Assembly (NCBI RefSeq): GCF_000350225.1
Contig: NW_005179100.1
Location: forward strand, 96,847 to 160,846
Reading direction: 5' to 3'
Origin: Chondrus crispus
Taxonomy: Eukaryota > Rhodophyta > Florideophyceae > Gigartinales > Gigartinaceae
Length of the DNA stretch: 64,000 bases
Part shown: positions 19,737 to 30,883 of the stretch, piece after piece
How positions within the stretch are numbered: position 1 is the stretch's first letter
Layout of the letters: the number at the start of each line of letters is the position of its first letter
Program-made: the position numbers and the translations under genes
Notes under the pieces: generated by a model
Seen by the model: the letters and a program-made list of their open reading frames with translations, nothing else
What the model was told of the DNA's origin: nothing
Databases searched by the model: none

Positions 19737-21326
19737 CTAGTGAGCTGCCATTCCCACAGCTCCCTTCATAGCCTCATCAATAACTTCGCTCAATGTCGGA
19801 TGCGTATGCACACAGAATGCCAACTCATCCACGGTAGTTCCTCTCGCCATCGCATTGGAACACTCTTGAATCAGATCAGCCGCGTGAATTCCAATGATGT
19901 GAACTCCAAGAATTTTGCCGTTGTCCTTGTTAAACAACACCTTGGCAATGCCATCGCCTTCACCTTCAGCCAGAGCTTTGGAGTTGGCGCGGAAATGGCC
20001 GATTGATTTCCCAAGCTCAAAGCCGCCTTCCTTAGCTGCTTCCTTTGCTGCTGGTTCCGTCAATCCGACCATGGAGATTTCAGGGTGCGTGAAGCATGCC
20101 GCTGGGACGGTGTTGTGATCTACGACGTGCGACTTTCCAGTGATGTTCTCTACGGCGCTAATTCCCTGCGCGGAAGCAGCATGCGCCAGCATCATCTTAC
20201 CATTGACATCCCCAATCGCGTACACATGCTCAATGACGTTTCCATCTTTGTCTACAACGTTCATTTTTTCATCAACAGGAACAAACCCTCTTTGTGTCTC
20301 GACATTGATACTATCAAGACCGAGTCCATTCGTGTATGGCGCTCTGCCAGTGGCAATCATGGCAGCATCTACGTATAAGGTATCAACTGGTTCTTTCGAT
20401 CCTGCATCAATAAGCTCGATGACGACTGGCTTCTCACCCGGAATCCCCGGAGTGACTTTGGACGCAAAGACGTTAGTGTGATAGTCAATAGGACGGGGGT
20501 TAATTAGCAGTCTTTGAGCAAGACGAGATATTTCCGGGTCAAAACCAGGCATCAAGTTGGGCAGAGCCTCGACAAAGGTAACGTTTGAACCAAGAGCCGT
20601 GTATACGTCGGAGAACTCGAGACCGATGTAGCCAGAACCAACAATGGCGACCCAGTCCGGAACCCATTCCATCTTGAGTGCGCCATCGGAGGTGAACACA
20701 GTCTTGTTGTCAATCTCAATGCCCCTCGGCACAAACGGGGTGCTTCCCGGGGCAAGAATGATATCCTTCGCCGTATACGTACTCCCATTTGACCCGCTGA
20801 TGCTTTGCGGGCCCGTCAGGGTCGCTCTGGCATTGATAATCTCTACACCAAGCGAAGTCAATGAGTTAGCCATGTTGCTCTTCACCTTTGACGCCAACCC
20901 AGTAGCGTGGTCGGCAACCCCCTGTCTGTCATACTCGACGTCCGACAACGAAATTCCCATGGCGCGCAAATGATCAGCGTCCTTCATTTCGCGAACGCGA
21001 CCGGCAGCAGCGAGCAGTGCCTTTGAGGGGACGCATCCGCGATTGACGCAAGTTCCTCCAACGTCTGCAGCTTCAAATATAACGACCTTTAGACCCTTAG
21101 ATACTGCATGGAGAGCCGCGCCGTGGCCACCGACTCCAGCTCCAATGACAGCGAGATCATAGTCAAACGATGCTCGAATTTGCACCGGGGCCGACCGATG
21201 CACAGTAGGGGAGAGACGGGATGCTCGTCTTGATGGCGAGCGCAGCAATGCGCGACGGAGAGATGACTTATGACTTGACGCGTAGGGTGCGAAGTGGGCG
21301 ACCGGTAATGAGGGGACGAAAGCCAT
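19737..21326 (-). CDS. LPD1: Plastid-type dihydrolipoyl dehydrogenase (E3)
   Basis: The 529-residue frame begins MAFVPSLP; a Phe close to the start is typical of red-algal plastid transit peptides, and the first ~52 residues are basic and Ser-rich. The mature enzyme has the FAD motif GAGVGG (62-67), the redox disulfide GTCVNRGC (Cys93 and Cys98), an NAD-binding GSGYIGLE, the second FAD motif YAIGDVNG, and the catalytic HTHPTLSE near the C-terminus. E3 reoxidises dihydrolipoamide for the plastid pyruvate dehydrogenase complex, which feeds fatty acid synthesis, using NAD+. The [10 protein letters not shown] form fits the plastid/cyanobacterial subfamily rather than the mitochondrial CLNVGCIPSK type. 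No introns or breaks are seen. Confidence 0.96.
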   Translation of the reverse strand: MAFVPSLPVAHFAPYASSHKSSLRRALLRSPSRRASRLSPTVHRSAPVQIRASFDYDLAVIGAGVGGHGAALHAVSKGLKVVIFEAADVGGTCVNRGCVPSKALLAAAGRVREMKDADHLRAMGISLSDVEYDRQGVADHATGLASKVKSNMANSLTSLGVEIINARATLTGPQSISGSNGSTYTAKDIILAPGSTPFVPRGIEIDNKTVFTSDGALKMEWVPDWVAIVGSGYIGLEFSDVYTALGSNVTFVEALPNLMPGFDPEISRLAQRLLINPRPIDYHTNVFASKVTPGIPGEKPVVIELIDAGSKEPVDTLYVDAAMIATGRAPYTNGLGLDSINVETQRGFVPVDEKMNVVDKDGNVIEHVYAIGDVNGKMMLAHAASAQGISAVENITGKSHVVDHNTVPAACFTHPEISMVGLTEPAAKEAAKEGGFELGKSIGHFRANSKALAEGEGDGIAKVLFNKDNGKILGVHIIGIHAADLIQECSNAMARGTTVDELAFCVHTHPTLSEVIDEAMKGAVGMAAH

Positions 21327-22034
21327 GAAGATTCAAACGAGCTGTTAGGGTACGGATCTTGTCTATCGATCCCGTGCTGTCGAGTTGTGCGAGTTCGATA
21401 TGTAGTTGGTGTCTACGGTAACAGGTCTTGGAATGATAAAACGATGAACTGAAGGATGAGGACAATGCAGCGAAACAGAGCCTCGGACGGATGTTGATCC
21501 TCGGCATTACATGAACAGGGCCTCAATTGTGTGGCTATGGATCGCGATCCGTTTTCCCACGGCGCATTTCCTTGAATTTCCATTTCTTTTGGCACAGTAC
21601 CAACACGATTGAGGGCAATCATAATCACCAACTCAATCTCCCGACTCTACGGTGGCAGGCACATCCCTGAGCAACTTAGCATGCTCGCGCTGTCGATGGC
21701 CCTGGAGCGTCACGCCTCTACTGACGAAGTTACCTTCGAAGCACTTCCCTTCTAGACCTCATCATCCCCAGGAACAGATGATCTAGGGGACTCCGTCTCC
21801 AGTAGGTTTTCAAGCATTCGCAACTGCACAACAATTTGATCACGAGCAAAGATGTGTCTGGTACAGCAAATTCTTCCGTGAATACCGCATACACGTATTT
21901 GAATCGTTACATGCTCCTTCCTCAAAAAGAGCTGTCCTCAAAAACTTGGTCGCTTTAGAAACGGCCAGGATCAGTATTCCTACGGTAGTTCCTGCAAACC
22001 TTCAACCGCCAAACTCATGCCGGGTATCTCAAAC
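21327..22034. other. Intergenic region
   Basis: It holds the promoter side of the dehydrogenase gene and the 3' side of the ligase gene. No coding signal or repeat is seen. Confidence 0.45.
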
Positions 22035-24047
22035 CTACATCAGCCCAATTACTCGTCCCGTCTTTAGATCTACGTCAATATTGTAATAGGCCGGTCGCGT
22101 GGGAAGACCCGGCATCGTTTGAATAGTCCCACAGATGGCAAGTACAAACCCTGCGCCGGCGCTTAACCTCACCTCACGCACCGGAAGCGTGAACCCAGTA
22201 GGAGCACCTTTCAAATTTGCGTCTGCAGAAAAACTGTACTGCGTTTTAGCGATGCAAATTGGCATTTTCCCGAATCCTCTTGCCTGATACATCTCGAGGC
22301 GGCGGGTCGCATTTTCAGAAAACTCAACCCCACTCGCACCGTACACTTTCGTCGCGATTACTTCAATTTTTTCACGTAACGGCATTGCGTCTTCGTACAG
22401 AAACTGGAATTCGTTTTTGGCTTCAGATGTTGCCGCTATGACTGCCTCTCCGAAAGCAACTGCTCCCTTTCCTCCTTCCTCCCAGTGGTTAGAAACAACT
22501 GCATCGTAAGCTCCAGCTTCTTTGGACATCTTAACAATGGTATCAAGTTCCTTTCCAGAATCCGTTCTGAAACGATTACAGCAAACAACAACTGGAACCT
22601 TGTATAAATTCGCATGCTCTATGTGTCTTCTTAGATTCTCAAAGCCTTTAGAAACCAGTTCGACATGCTCTGAAGTGTACACATCAGGGAGGGCCGTTCC
22701 AGCGATAACTGGAGGACCTCCTCCGTGCATCTTAAGGGCACGGACAGTGGCAACCAACACAATTACAGAAGGCCTTAGTCCACCCAGCCTGCATTTCAGG
22801 TGGACGAACTTTTCTAGACCTATTTCCGATCCGAAACCGGCTTCCGTGACAACAAACCCGTCTGGACCAACAAGTTTTAAAGCCACTTGATCAGCCACAA
22901 CTGAGGAGTTCCCAGATGCGATGTTGGCAAATGGACCGGCATGCACAAAGGTAGGTGTTCCTTCAAGGGTTTGAAGCAAGTTTGGCTTCAAAGCGTCCTT
23001 CATTAGGACTGTCAATGCACCGCCAATACCAAGATCATCTGCTGTGATGAGTTCGTCCGCAGACTTTGATTCCCCAATCACGATGCGACCAAGCCGTGAT
23101 CTCAGGTCTGCAAGGCTAGTTGTAAGCGCGAGAATGGCCATAATTTCCGAAGCAACGCTGATATCAAATTTCGTCTCCCTCACCATGCCTTTTTCCGTGC
23201 GAGCTTTGCCAACGTCGATGCATCTAAGAAACCTGTCATTCACATCCACTACTCGGTTCCATTGGACAGAGTCAGGGTCGATGTCTAACCTTACGAATCG
23301 CAATATTTCCTCCTCAGTAAGGTCTGCTGGGTTGTTCTTGTTGATGCCAAGCTTTTCTAGACGAGGAAACATTCCGCGACAGAATTTACGAGAGCCATCC
23401 TTCGGATCTGGAGGACAAAGCCTGCGGAACAACGCTTCATTCGTCTGTGTGTTTTCGTGGTACATTCTCGTCTCTATCGCAGCAGCTAGTAGGTTCGTCG
23501 CTGCAGATATGGCATGAATGTCGCCAGTGAGATGCAAATTGAAGTCCTCCATCGGCAGTACCTGGCTCCAGCCTCCACCAGCAGCACCCCCCTTGATCCC
23601 AAATGTGGGACCTTGGCTAGGCTGGCGAATGCATGTGAAGACGTTTTTTTCCAAGTGAGCGCCGAGCGCCTGACTAACCCCCACTGTTGAAGTACTCTTT
23701 CCCTCTCCCAAAGAAGTAGGATTCATTCCTGCTACAATGCATAGCTTTCCATCTGGTGCGTTGGAAAGCCTTTCCAAGACCGATAACGAAACTTTGGCCT
23801 TCGTGTTTCCATACAGTTCCAGCTCCTCAGAAAGGATCCCTGCACTGTCCGCGATATCACATATCGGTTGAATCGAAACACTTTGAGCAATTTCAATGTC
23901 TGAAGGTACAGGAGTTGTAGTAACAAGCTTCCGTGCCGTCCCTACCATGGCTGCCGATAAGGAGAATGCTCGGAAAAACAGTCCTTTAATTCCAGTTGGC
24001 CGCAAAAAGGGCAATAGCATCGGACCACCTGCTACTGTAGGGTGCAT
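22035..24047 (-). CDS. FTHFS: Formate-tetrahydrofolate ligase
   Basis: This single-domain enzyme makes 10-formyl-tetrahydrofolate from formate, ATP and tetrahydrofolate. The frame runs to 24059 only through TTG, so I place the start at the ATG at 24047 (670 residues). The N-terminal ~45 residues include MLLPFLRPTGIKGLFFRAFS, basic and amphipathic, which looks like a mitochondrial presequence (inference). The ATP-binding loop is NPTSLGEGKST. The folate-side landmarks RQPSQGPTFGIKGGAAGGG, DFNLHLTGD and FVTEAGFGSEIG are all present, as is the C-terminal GTIQTMPGLP. Its length exceeds the ~560-residue bacterial enzyme by the presequence and a eukaryote-style insert near PPDPKDGSRKF. No dehydrogenase/cyclohydrolase domain is attached, so it is monofunctional, as in plants and algae. 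Confidence 0.95.
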   Translation of the reverse strand: MHPTVAGGPMLLPFLRPTGIKGLFFRAFSLSAAMVGTARKLVTTTPVPSDIEIAQSVSIQPICDIADSAGILSEELELYGNTKAKVSLSVLERLSNAPDGKLCIVAGMNPTSLGEGKSTSTVGVSQALGAHLEKNVFTCIRQPSQGPTFGIKGGAAGGGWSQVLPMEDFNLHLTGDIHAISAATNLLAAAIETRMYHENTQTNEALFRRLCPPDPKDGSRKFCRGMFPRLEKLGINKNNPADLTEEEILRFVRLDIDPDSVQWNRVVDVNDRFLRCIDVGKARTEKGMVRETKFDISVASEIMAILALTTSLADLRSRLGRIVIGESKSADELITADDLGIGGALTVLMKDALKPNLLQTLEGTPTFVHAGPFANIASGNSSVVADQVALKLVGPDGFVVTEAGFGSEIGLEKFVHLKCRLGGLRPSVIVLVATVRALKMHGGGPPVIAGTALPDVYTSEHVELVSKGFENLRRHIEHANLYKVPVVVCCNRFRTDSGKELDTIVKMSKEAGAYDAVVSNHWEEGGKGAVAFGEAVIAATSEAKNEFQFLYEDAMPLREKIEVIATKVYGASGVEFSENATRRLEMYQARGFGKMPICIAKTQYSFSADANLKGAPTGFTLPVREVRLSAGAGFVLAICGTIQTMPGLPTRPAYYNIDVDLKTGRVIGLM

Positions 24048-24239
24048 GGAAGTTGGCAATGTTTTTCATAAACACGTCTAAAAGCAACTAAACCGATTTG
24101 AAAATGGACGGCTGGTAGTCTTCTAACACAATTTAGGAGCTCAATGGATGGATCAATCCTAAAAAAAATCTCACTCTCGTTTTGCCCCGCTAATGGATGT
24201 CGTATCATTCACCTCCCATCTCTCCATACCCCGCCAGTT

Positions 24240-25406
24240 ATGCACATCGTCGCGTTCGCGTCGTTCGTGCGGCTTCCTTCAACGCAGCGGCGACCACGTC
24301 CGTCCACCCGACAACCTCCCTTCCTCAGTACACGTCGAGCACCTCGCACTTTTGTACGTCTCTGTCCAGGTCCAAACAATACTACACTGCTGCAAACCTC
24401 TATTACAACCTTCTCTTCTCGACCGCGCTCCCCAGCCGACACCCCACGCACCCTCGACCTCCATGCCGTTATTCACATTGCAGACCCCACCTACTACTCA
24501 AACCTCCAGCATGAACTCTCAAACACTTCAGCACCATTGGACGGCGCAGTGCTCTACGAGCTAATCCTCCCATCTTCATTTTCCTACCCAACTCAAGTAC
24601 ACGGTCTCCGCGAGGTACGAGCGCCCGTGCGTGCCCCTCTGGACGACACGCGTAGGGCTCATCGAATGCGTGCAGTCGCGCAAGCGGATGCATTTAATCC
24701 ATGCATCCCAAGGTGGTACTTGGCGGACCTATCGTCGGAGAAGGTTAAATCTCTAACCAAGCAACACTCCCCGCGACAGCCAGCACCCGATCCGCTTCGC
24801 CTCATTGCTGCTTTCCTTCCCTGTCCAGAGCTGTTTGCAGGTGCTGTTGCAGTTCCAAGCCGTGGCGCAGGCTTGCTTGTGCGCGCTTTAGCTGCGGGAG
24901 ATGTAGCCACCGCAAGGCGTATCGCCTTTGCGCGAAAGGCGGTAGCGTCAACAGCTTCAAGGGCGTTCGCTTCTGCCGATGCCGTTACCGCAGCGAGGGA
25001 CGCGGCTGCCATGTCTGCAGTCAAAGCTGCGGGGAAGGCTGGTGCAAGACATGTCGCACTTATTTATGGAGCATGGCATGCTGGGCATTTGTGCAGACGG
25101 TCGGAGAATGAGCTCGGAATGGACTTTGTTCGGACTAGATGGCGAACAGCCATGGTGCTACCAACGAAGAAAGGTAATACAACTGCGCTTGTGGTGGGGT
25201 GTGTTGTTGCTGCAGCATATTTTTGTTACGCAGGCTTGGATTGGGTTCTTACAATTGAATCAGTAGTTCGAACGCTGGAAGAGGGATTTGATGTTGATGT
25301 AGACGTCACCGTGAGGGTTTTAAATATGATTGGATGGTACACGGTGAGGCATCTTCTCCCTTACGTAGGCTTTCAGCGCTGGTTCGACGTAGGTGAAGGA
25401 GAGTAA
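24240..25406 (+). CDS. TraB/GumN-like membrane protein, possibly plastid-targeted
   Basis: The ATG at 24240 gives 388 residues; an in-frame ATG at 24144 would add 32. The N-terminus (MHIVAFASFVRLPSTQRR, then Arg/Ser/Pro-rich) looks like an organelle transit peptide. The core has DLHAVIHIADPTYYSNL near residue 75, DGAVLYELIL, an Ala-rich helical middle, and HVALIYGAWHAGHL. This combination of an early H-I-A block, a (V)LYE strand and a late YGAxH motif matches the TraB/PrgY/GumN superfamily, whose members are suspected metal-dependent hydrolases. Two hydrophobic segments near the C-terminus (ALVVGCVVAAAYFCYAG and a weaker one) suggest membrane anchoring. Family placement is by motif memory and moderately certain; substrate and role are unknown. 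Confidence 0.6.
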   Translation: MHIVAFASFVRLPSTQRRPRPSTRQPPFLSTRRAPRTFVRLCPGPNNTTLLQTSITTFSSRPRSPADTPRTLDLHAVIHIADPTYYSNLQHELSNTSAPLDGAVLYELILPSSFSYPTQVHGLREVRAPVRAPLDDTRRAHRMRAVAQADAFNPCIPRWYLADLSSEKVKSLTKQHSPRQPAPDPLRLIAAFLPCPELFAGAVAVPSRGAGLLVRALAAGDVATARRIAFARKAVASTASRAFASADAVTAARDAAAMSAVKAAGKAGARHVALIYGAWHAGHLCRRSENELGMDFVRTRWRTAMVLPTKKGNTTALVVGCVVAAAYFCYAGLDWVLTIESVVRTLEEGFDVDVDVTVRVLNMIGWYTVRHLLPYVGFQRWFDVGEGE

Positions 25407-26824
25407 TGTGGCTCGCAATTGCGAGGGTTAGTAAATAGTGGACAATGCCATTAAAAGGTTAATCGCGGCGTTCTTGAAGAACAGCTGAACCATGTGCAAC
25501 TAAGCTATTTTCTCATGTTATCTCGTTCGTCAACTATCGAGCTCTCTCAAACTGCACGAGGGCTTCTCTGTCGGAACAGAGCTGTTTGTCAACAGCGATA
25601 TCGGGCTTAGGGTCTAGCTCAGCACATATCTTCACCAAGAGAACAGCCCTAGAATTCACTCGTGCACCGCGTTCTGTAAATAGCCATCCCTACAAATTGA
25701 AGCCTCCTGCCACCGCCAACGATGAAACAGCCTATGTTTAAAAAGGAGGGTGTGTCGCCAATTCGTCGTGGATGAAAAAGGAAGCAGCGCTAAACTCTTC
25801 GAGTAGCGGACAACTCGGTGTACTAGAGTTATCACAACCACTCGCACCTGCCCGGATGAAGTTTCGGGACACCAGTGACAGAAGAATATCCATCCTCTGA
25901 AGTTGTACGCTGCACAGGACAGGACGATGATAATGACGTCAACTACATAGTCTGACGGATGAACGGCTTTGAAAATATCAGTCATCGAGGCCCCTACTGT
26001 ATTCTGCTTTTCTTTCGTCTGGATGTTCTGTTCTCTCATTCCTTCGCATATCATTAGTTCGCTCTCAGTTAGAAGACTAAAACCCCCCGAACGGCCCCGA
26101 AAAAAGTGTCACGCAACTCCGGCATAGGGTTATTATAGAAGAGGCCAACAGGATCTCCGAGTCAGAACATGAACGGCCTTCGTCAGACTACACTTCAGGA
26201 GTTCTTTAAACGATGTATTTTGCATCCCGAACATGGAATACCGCAGGAAGCATGTCCACTGAGGTGCTACAATCATCGCGAGGCGACTGTACAGTACCGG
26301 TATCGTACTTACCGATCATATGATGAGAGCATCGAAATTCCATTGTATACTTGACCCTGACCCAGAGCACGTAATAATTCAATACTTCCTTACCCCTACC
26401 AGAGGACTCGAGCACTGATCCCTATCCATATTTGGTTGATCCAAGAGTCTTTTTCGGAAATGGGATGGAGCTGGCCTCTCGCGATACAGTAAATTACAGG
26501 ATAAAGGACTGGCATGGTTTTGCATCGAGACGCCCTTGCCCTGAATACCATGCACCGCCAGTATACACTGCAAAGTCCAAAGAGAGAAACATTAGATTCC
26601 GTCAGAAATTTGGAAGCCAGAAAGGAACGACAAGACTTGTCGACCTTTTCGAGCGCAGGGTTCAACGCCTTGGCGATTTCAGCCTTCCATGCTTCCATCC
26701 AGAATGCACAGCGCCACTCTATCTTCGAATACTTCTCTCAGATTTATTCTCTTGCTTCTTTTTGTTACTGTTTGCATCTTGCTTTTCCTTCAATTGGTAT
26801 TAGAAAGACCTAAGTGGGAAGGCC
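25407..26824. other. Intergenic region, no firm gene
   Basis: No convincing gene is present. A minus-strand frame at 26698-26396 begins with helical sequence (MEAWKAEIAKALNPALEKVD) that faintly resembles a glutathione-transferase C-domain, but it soon degenerates. Confidence 0.35.
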
Positions 26825-27755
26825 ATGAAGCCGTTGTTTGCACCCTCATTCTGCTGTGCCGTAAAAAGTGCGAGTTATGCCTTTGAAGACTTTGCCAAAC
26901 GATTCCCACACCCATGGAAAGAATGTCCATTGGGGCAGCTTTGTTCGATTGGGGAAAGGAGGCCTCTGTTCTGCAATGGCGAGCAGAGTCATGCCATTTG
27001 GGACATACTGCGTCGATTGATGAATAATGGGTTCCGAAATGTTCTCAAATTGCATCCTGCTGCCACCGTGAATTATATCTGGAACGATCCTGTCGTTGTA
27101 TACTACGACTATGTCCTCACTAACGAATAAGTATATTTCATCGTTGAAACTGTCCAGGAGCGCTTTAAAAGGTCAATGGTTTTCGACGAAACGGGAACCC
27201 GGCAGATTTATTCTGGCCGTACCTCAGATACAGCATGGATTTATCTAACCGAAGACCCAAGATTTAACGTAATCGTGAACAAGCTGGCACCTCAATCCAG
27301 TTTTACTGCGAAAAGTGCAGAGCACATCAGCGTTAATCGATACCGAGCAGGCCAATACTTCAACCCACAACACCACTTTTTGCAAGAGGAGCAACTTTGA
27401 GCCTTTAAATTCAAGAACTGTCGATGGGCTTGTACTAATCTCTTTATTTGACTGATGTAAAGAAAGGTGGAGAGACGATGTTTGGAGGAAGTTCACTATG
27501 GATGAAGGATTGGCATACGAAGCCAATAATCCAGATCATTTTCGTGTTGTGCCTGAACGTAGAAGAGTGCTTGTGTGGTACAATATGCATCCTTACACAG
27601 AAAGGATTGATGATCGTACTATGCATGCAGAAGCTGCCGTTACTCAACGCGAGAAGAAAGGGGCTACAGTGTTCATTTGCAACTGCAATAACTCTCCGTC
27701 TGAGACGAAAGAGACTGAAAGTGTGGAGTCTATGGCAGTCAATCCATGTGATTGA
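26825..27755 (+). pseudogene. Decayed prolyl 4-hydroxylase (2-oxoglutarate/Fe oxygenase)
   Basis: Pieces in order match a collagen-type prolyl 4-hydroxylase catalytic domain. They are DPVVVYYDYVLTNE, SGRTSDTAWIYL, NRYRAGQYFNP, TDVKKGGETMFGG, VLVWYNMHP and MHAEAAV; the last holds the distal iron His. An in-frame TAA (27128-27130) splits the first two pieces without a frame change. A TGA at 27398-27400 ends the next. Frame changes are then needed near 27447 and 27490-27500 before the final piece, which stops at 27755. The first iron motif, normally His-x-Asp, reads QHH here. The combination points to a dead gene; unannotated small introns cannot explain the in-frame TAA. Live members hydroxylate proline in wall or secretory proteins. 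Confidence 0.75.
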
Positions 27756-28335
27756 GACGGTGAATCCCACAGCTGTGATGCAGAGCAGGCTGAAGAGTTG
27801 TAGTGCAATTAGTGCTTGGTATATTATTGTATTTCATCTCTCTTCTACAGCGTCAGGGCATCACCTTCTTGTAGATAGCATGACACAGGTTTGTCATGAA
27901 AGACAAAGTCTACATGCACATCGGAAGCACAGATATATGATGCCTTTATACGTACAAGATCTGAAGAATAGATCGTTCGAAGTCATCAACAGGCGTATTT
28001 TTATGTCTGTTGATCCTGTTCGAATGATATAGCCTTTGTCTTTATTTCGATGGCAATATAATATTTACCTCTACCTTATTTCCGTAGGGTGAAGGGGACA
28101 AGAGTTCCAGAGCAAACAACGCCATATCTTCCCGTCTTGAAATATATGAGAGATAATTCTATAGAAGTTGTTTGCAACTGCACTTACCGACAGTCTGCTG
28201 AAGAATTAAAATCCTTTTGCAAAATCGACACTTCGTTTCGAAAAACATGTACTTCATAAGCTGCTCTTATTCAGAGCATGTCGCCATCACGGGGGCACGA
28301 ATTCAGTTCTTGGTGTATCGCAGGAATGTGCATCC
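27756..28335. other. Intergenic region
   Basis: This stretch between the decayed hydroxylase and the glycosyltransferase shows no supported feature. Confidence 0.45.
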
Positions 28336-29499
28336 ATGCCCGAGGGAAATGATCAACGGGCCTTCATGACGCTCTCCCTGACTGCGCGGGCGAGCCTCCT
28401 CTCTTTCCTCTTGGTCTTGTTGCATTATTTGCTTCTTTTTCAAAGACGTGTAGAAGTTCAAGCGCGTCTTCCTAAGACTCCAGGCTGGCAGGATCAAACT
28501 CTCAGAGCTGCCGTTGTGACAATGGCAGACCCCACGTTTCAGCATTGTGCGCTTCAGCTGCTACAATCTACAAGAGACCAGGACTGGCGTCAGCCTATTA
28601 TTCTCCTTGCGGTTGACTATGAAGATTTCGGATCTGACGTCACAGAGCGATTGGAGGCCTTAGGAGTGATCGTAATTCACACAAACCCAATATTTGACGT
28701 TTGGCTGCAGAGAGGCGTTGAAAACATTGACATATTCCGTTCGCTGCAGTCAACCAAGTTTCGAAAGATGGAGTTATTTCTTAACCCCATATTGCGAGCT
28801 TACGAGCGCCTTATTTTTATGGATGCCGACGGAATTGTCGACGCAAGTCTTGAACCTCTACTGACCGTTCCGTTTCCGGAAAATACAACTCTAATGATGA
28901 GGCAGAACGACATCTCACTAGGCAAAAAGGGGTTCTGGGGAAATGAAATAGCTGTGGAGATGCTGAGCGACAAACAACTTGAACTTCTGTCACAAAGGTT
29001 TCCAAATCGAGCAAAGACAGGAGGTTCGTGTTGGTTCATTGTGGATGTGAAGAAACTTCACTCACCTTCTCGAGTGGCTTCCAAAAGCATTGAGCTTCTA
29101 TGCAATCTTCGTGCCGGGTTTCGATTCAACGATCAAACGCTGATAAGCTTACTGTTCTATGATTCCATTTCTCTTTTTCCGTGGTGCGTGTGGGACGAAG
29201 TACCTATTCTGAACGATCCGAAGCATTTGTCCGATTATTGCTCCAAGAACAAGCACCTCCAACGTTGGCTGAACGGGAAGCTCAAATTTATTTACAGGCA
29301 CATGAGTGTAGAAGAAAAAAAGCAATGCTCTGCCCTACATTTAAGAAAGATAAAGAAAGCCCAGTATGTCGAGAGTAGGCGTGACGAGAGAAAAGGTACT
29401 GAATCAATTGTCAATTCCAAGTTTCTCGACGAAGAGATTGAAAAGAAGAATTGTATAGAGGCTTGGGAGCAATGGAAAAGTCGACTGCCCAAAGAATGA
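28336..29499 (+). CDS. Type II membrane glycosyltransferase, GT8-like
   Basis: The 387-residue frame from the ATG at 28336 has a short cytosolic head, a signal-anchor helix at about residues 17-35 (ASLLSFLLVLLHYLLLF) and a lumenal catalytic domain. The domain starts with a nucleotide-sugar fold (RAAVVTMADPTFQHCALQLL) and has the metal/nucleotide-binding DxD within RLIFMDADGIVDASLEPLL (about 158-176). A TGGSCWFIVDVKKL block and an FNDQTLISLLFY block follow, as in GT8 glycogenin/galactinol-synthase-like enzymes. The C-terminus is basic and probably coiled. The topology indicates the Golgi. Donor and acceptor sugars cannot be read from sequence; red-algal wall polysaccharide or glycoprotein synthesis would be reasonable, as inference. 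There are no breaks. Confidence 0.78.
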   Translation: MPEGNDQRAFMTLSLTARASLLSFLLVLLHYLLLFQRRVEVQARLPKTPGWQDQTLRAAVVTMADPTFQHCALQLLQSTRDQDWRQPIILLAVDYEDFGSDVTERLEALGVIVIHTNPIFDVWLQRGVENIDIFRSLQSTKFRKMELFLNPILRAYERLIFMDADGIVDASLEPLLTVPFPENTTLMMRQNDISLGKKGFWGNEIAVEMLSDKQLELLSQRFPNRAKTGGSCWFIVDVKKLHSPSRVASKSIELLCNLRAGFRFNDQTLISLLFYDSISLFPWCVWDEVPILNDPKHLSDYCSKNKHLQRWLNGKLKFIYRHMSVEEKKQCSALHLRKIKKAQYVESRRDERKGTESIVNSKFLDEEIEKKNCIEAWEQWKSRLPKE

Positions 29500-30397
29500 A
29501 GATTCCAACTCGTGGAACCAGACTGATACTTCACTCAAGAGGATATTGCAACATCGAGGCAGTTTGTATTCTTGTAAATATGGTTAAACATTTTGCTGCT
29601 GACATGCTTTTATGTAAGGACTCACCTCCTGAAGGCCCTTATTCATTTTCCAATGATAGAATCTTTGCTTGACAACAAGCAAACGCATGATAATGTTACG
29701 GAGCATGTTGGCATATAATTTCAGTTACAAATACCCAATGCTGTGTTGAGTCAACCACTGCTTGTGCTTTGCGCGTATGGGAGAGATGACGTCTTGGAAT
29801 CATTGTTTCAACTCTTTTCTTCGGAGAAACTCTTTCCTCTTGCAAGGCATCTCGGAGCTACGGTGGGAAGTGCACGGGAGACAAGGATAGAGTAAATGCA
29901 TACAGTTGTAGAAGGTTTTGATAGTCACGACTACACAACAATGGCATTGAACACACCATGCGCACCGGCAGCGATAGATGCGCACGCCCCAGAGATAAAT
30001 CGCACAGGTGCGGTGAGAGTAGCTGTATGAACGCTTGTATGCATGCGCGAAGCGGAAGAGGGATGCCATTTTGGGTGGTCGCTGGCCAAATTTCTGGAAT
30101 TTTGTAAGATGTAAAATCCTTTTTTCGAGGTACAGTGCGTGCACGTCTACGGAACTTGTACGTACAGGGGGGGGACTAGCATTAGTGCCGCTTTTGTTTG
30201 TGCCACCCTCCCATTAGTGCAGGCCCAGACGCCGAACACGAAAAGTGCCACGTGTCATACGGTTCCGGCTGTTATGGTGCCGTCCGTACGCGTCAAACAT
30301 GTAAAAGCCGCTTTTTAGTCCGATCCCCCTCACGCCACCGAACATCGTTCACGGATCTTAGCTTGTACTCGGCAGGGCCTCCTTTAAGACAGCATGG
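29500..30397. other. Intergenic region at the edge of the repeat zone
   Basis: There is no coding signal. Short motifs resembling GAAAAGTGCCAC occur near 30240 and again near 30730 on the other side of the HTH fragment; they might be remnants of element ends, but this is speculative. Confidence 0.3.
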
Positions 30398-30679
30398 ACG
30401 GTTCCAGAAAAGACCAAAGCGACACGCAAGCGCCTGACCATATCGCAGAAGCTCGAAATCGCAGATCTGCTCAACAATGGACACCGTGCACCCGCAGTTA
30501 TGCGACAGTTCGGCATTGCAGAGCGCATTGTACGCAAAATTAAAGCGACTGCTCCAGCATTGCTTCGCATAGCATACGAAAAGCCCAAATCTCTTCAAAT
30601 GAAGACTCGTCAGTCCGCAATGGTCCCCCATCTCGAACTGAACCTCCTCGCAGTCCATAAGAATGGAAAAAATTATTAA
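30398..30679 (+). pseudogene. CENP-B/pogo-type helix-turn-helix fragment
   Basis: An open stretch without its own ATG reads TRKRLTISQKLEIADLLNNG, then a recognition-helix-like VMRQFGIAERIVRKIK and a Lys-rich linker, and stops at 30679. This is the N-terminal DNA-binding domain of CENP-B and pogo/Tigger transposases (the psq-like fold). The second HTH and the DDE catalytic domain are not seen downstream. It is either a transposase remnant or the DNA-binding exon of an element or host factor. It lies just 5' to the DUF6589-like locus on the same strand and could belong to it. Confidence 0.65.
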
Positions 30680-30883
30680 ATCGCCTTTATCATACCTCTT
30701 GATCACGCTGCATTCCCGAACCCCGAAAAGTGGCACTTTTGGCATCAGCCGTCGTCGTTTTGTCTGCTGTGCACAGAGAGCAAGCGCAATCTTTGATCCG
30801 TTCTTCCCCACTCTCTTAGCGACTCCGTTTCCGCATGGCTGTCTAGGCGCAGAACTCCAACAGCCACCTGGCTGTGAAGTTTA

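Noticed and set aside
26396-26698. Minus-strand ORF resembling a glutathione-transferase C-domain
   Set aside because: The match is short and weak and lacks an N-domain; no splice model could be built.
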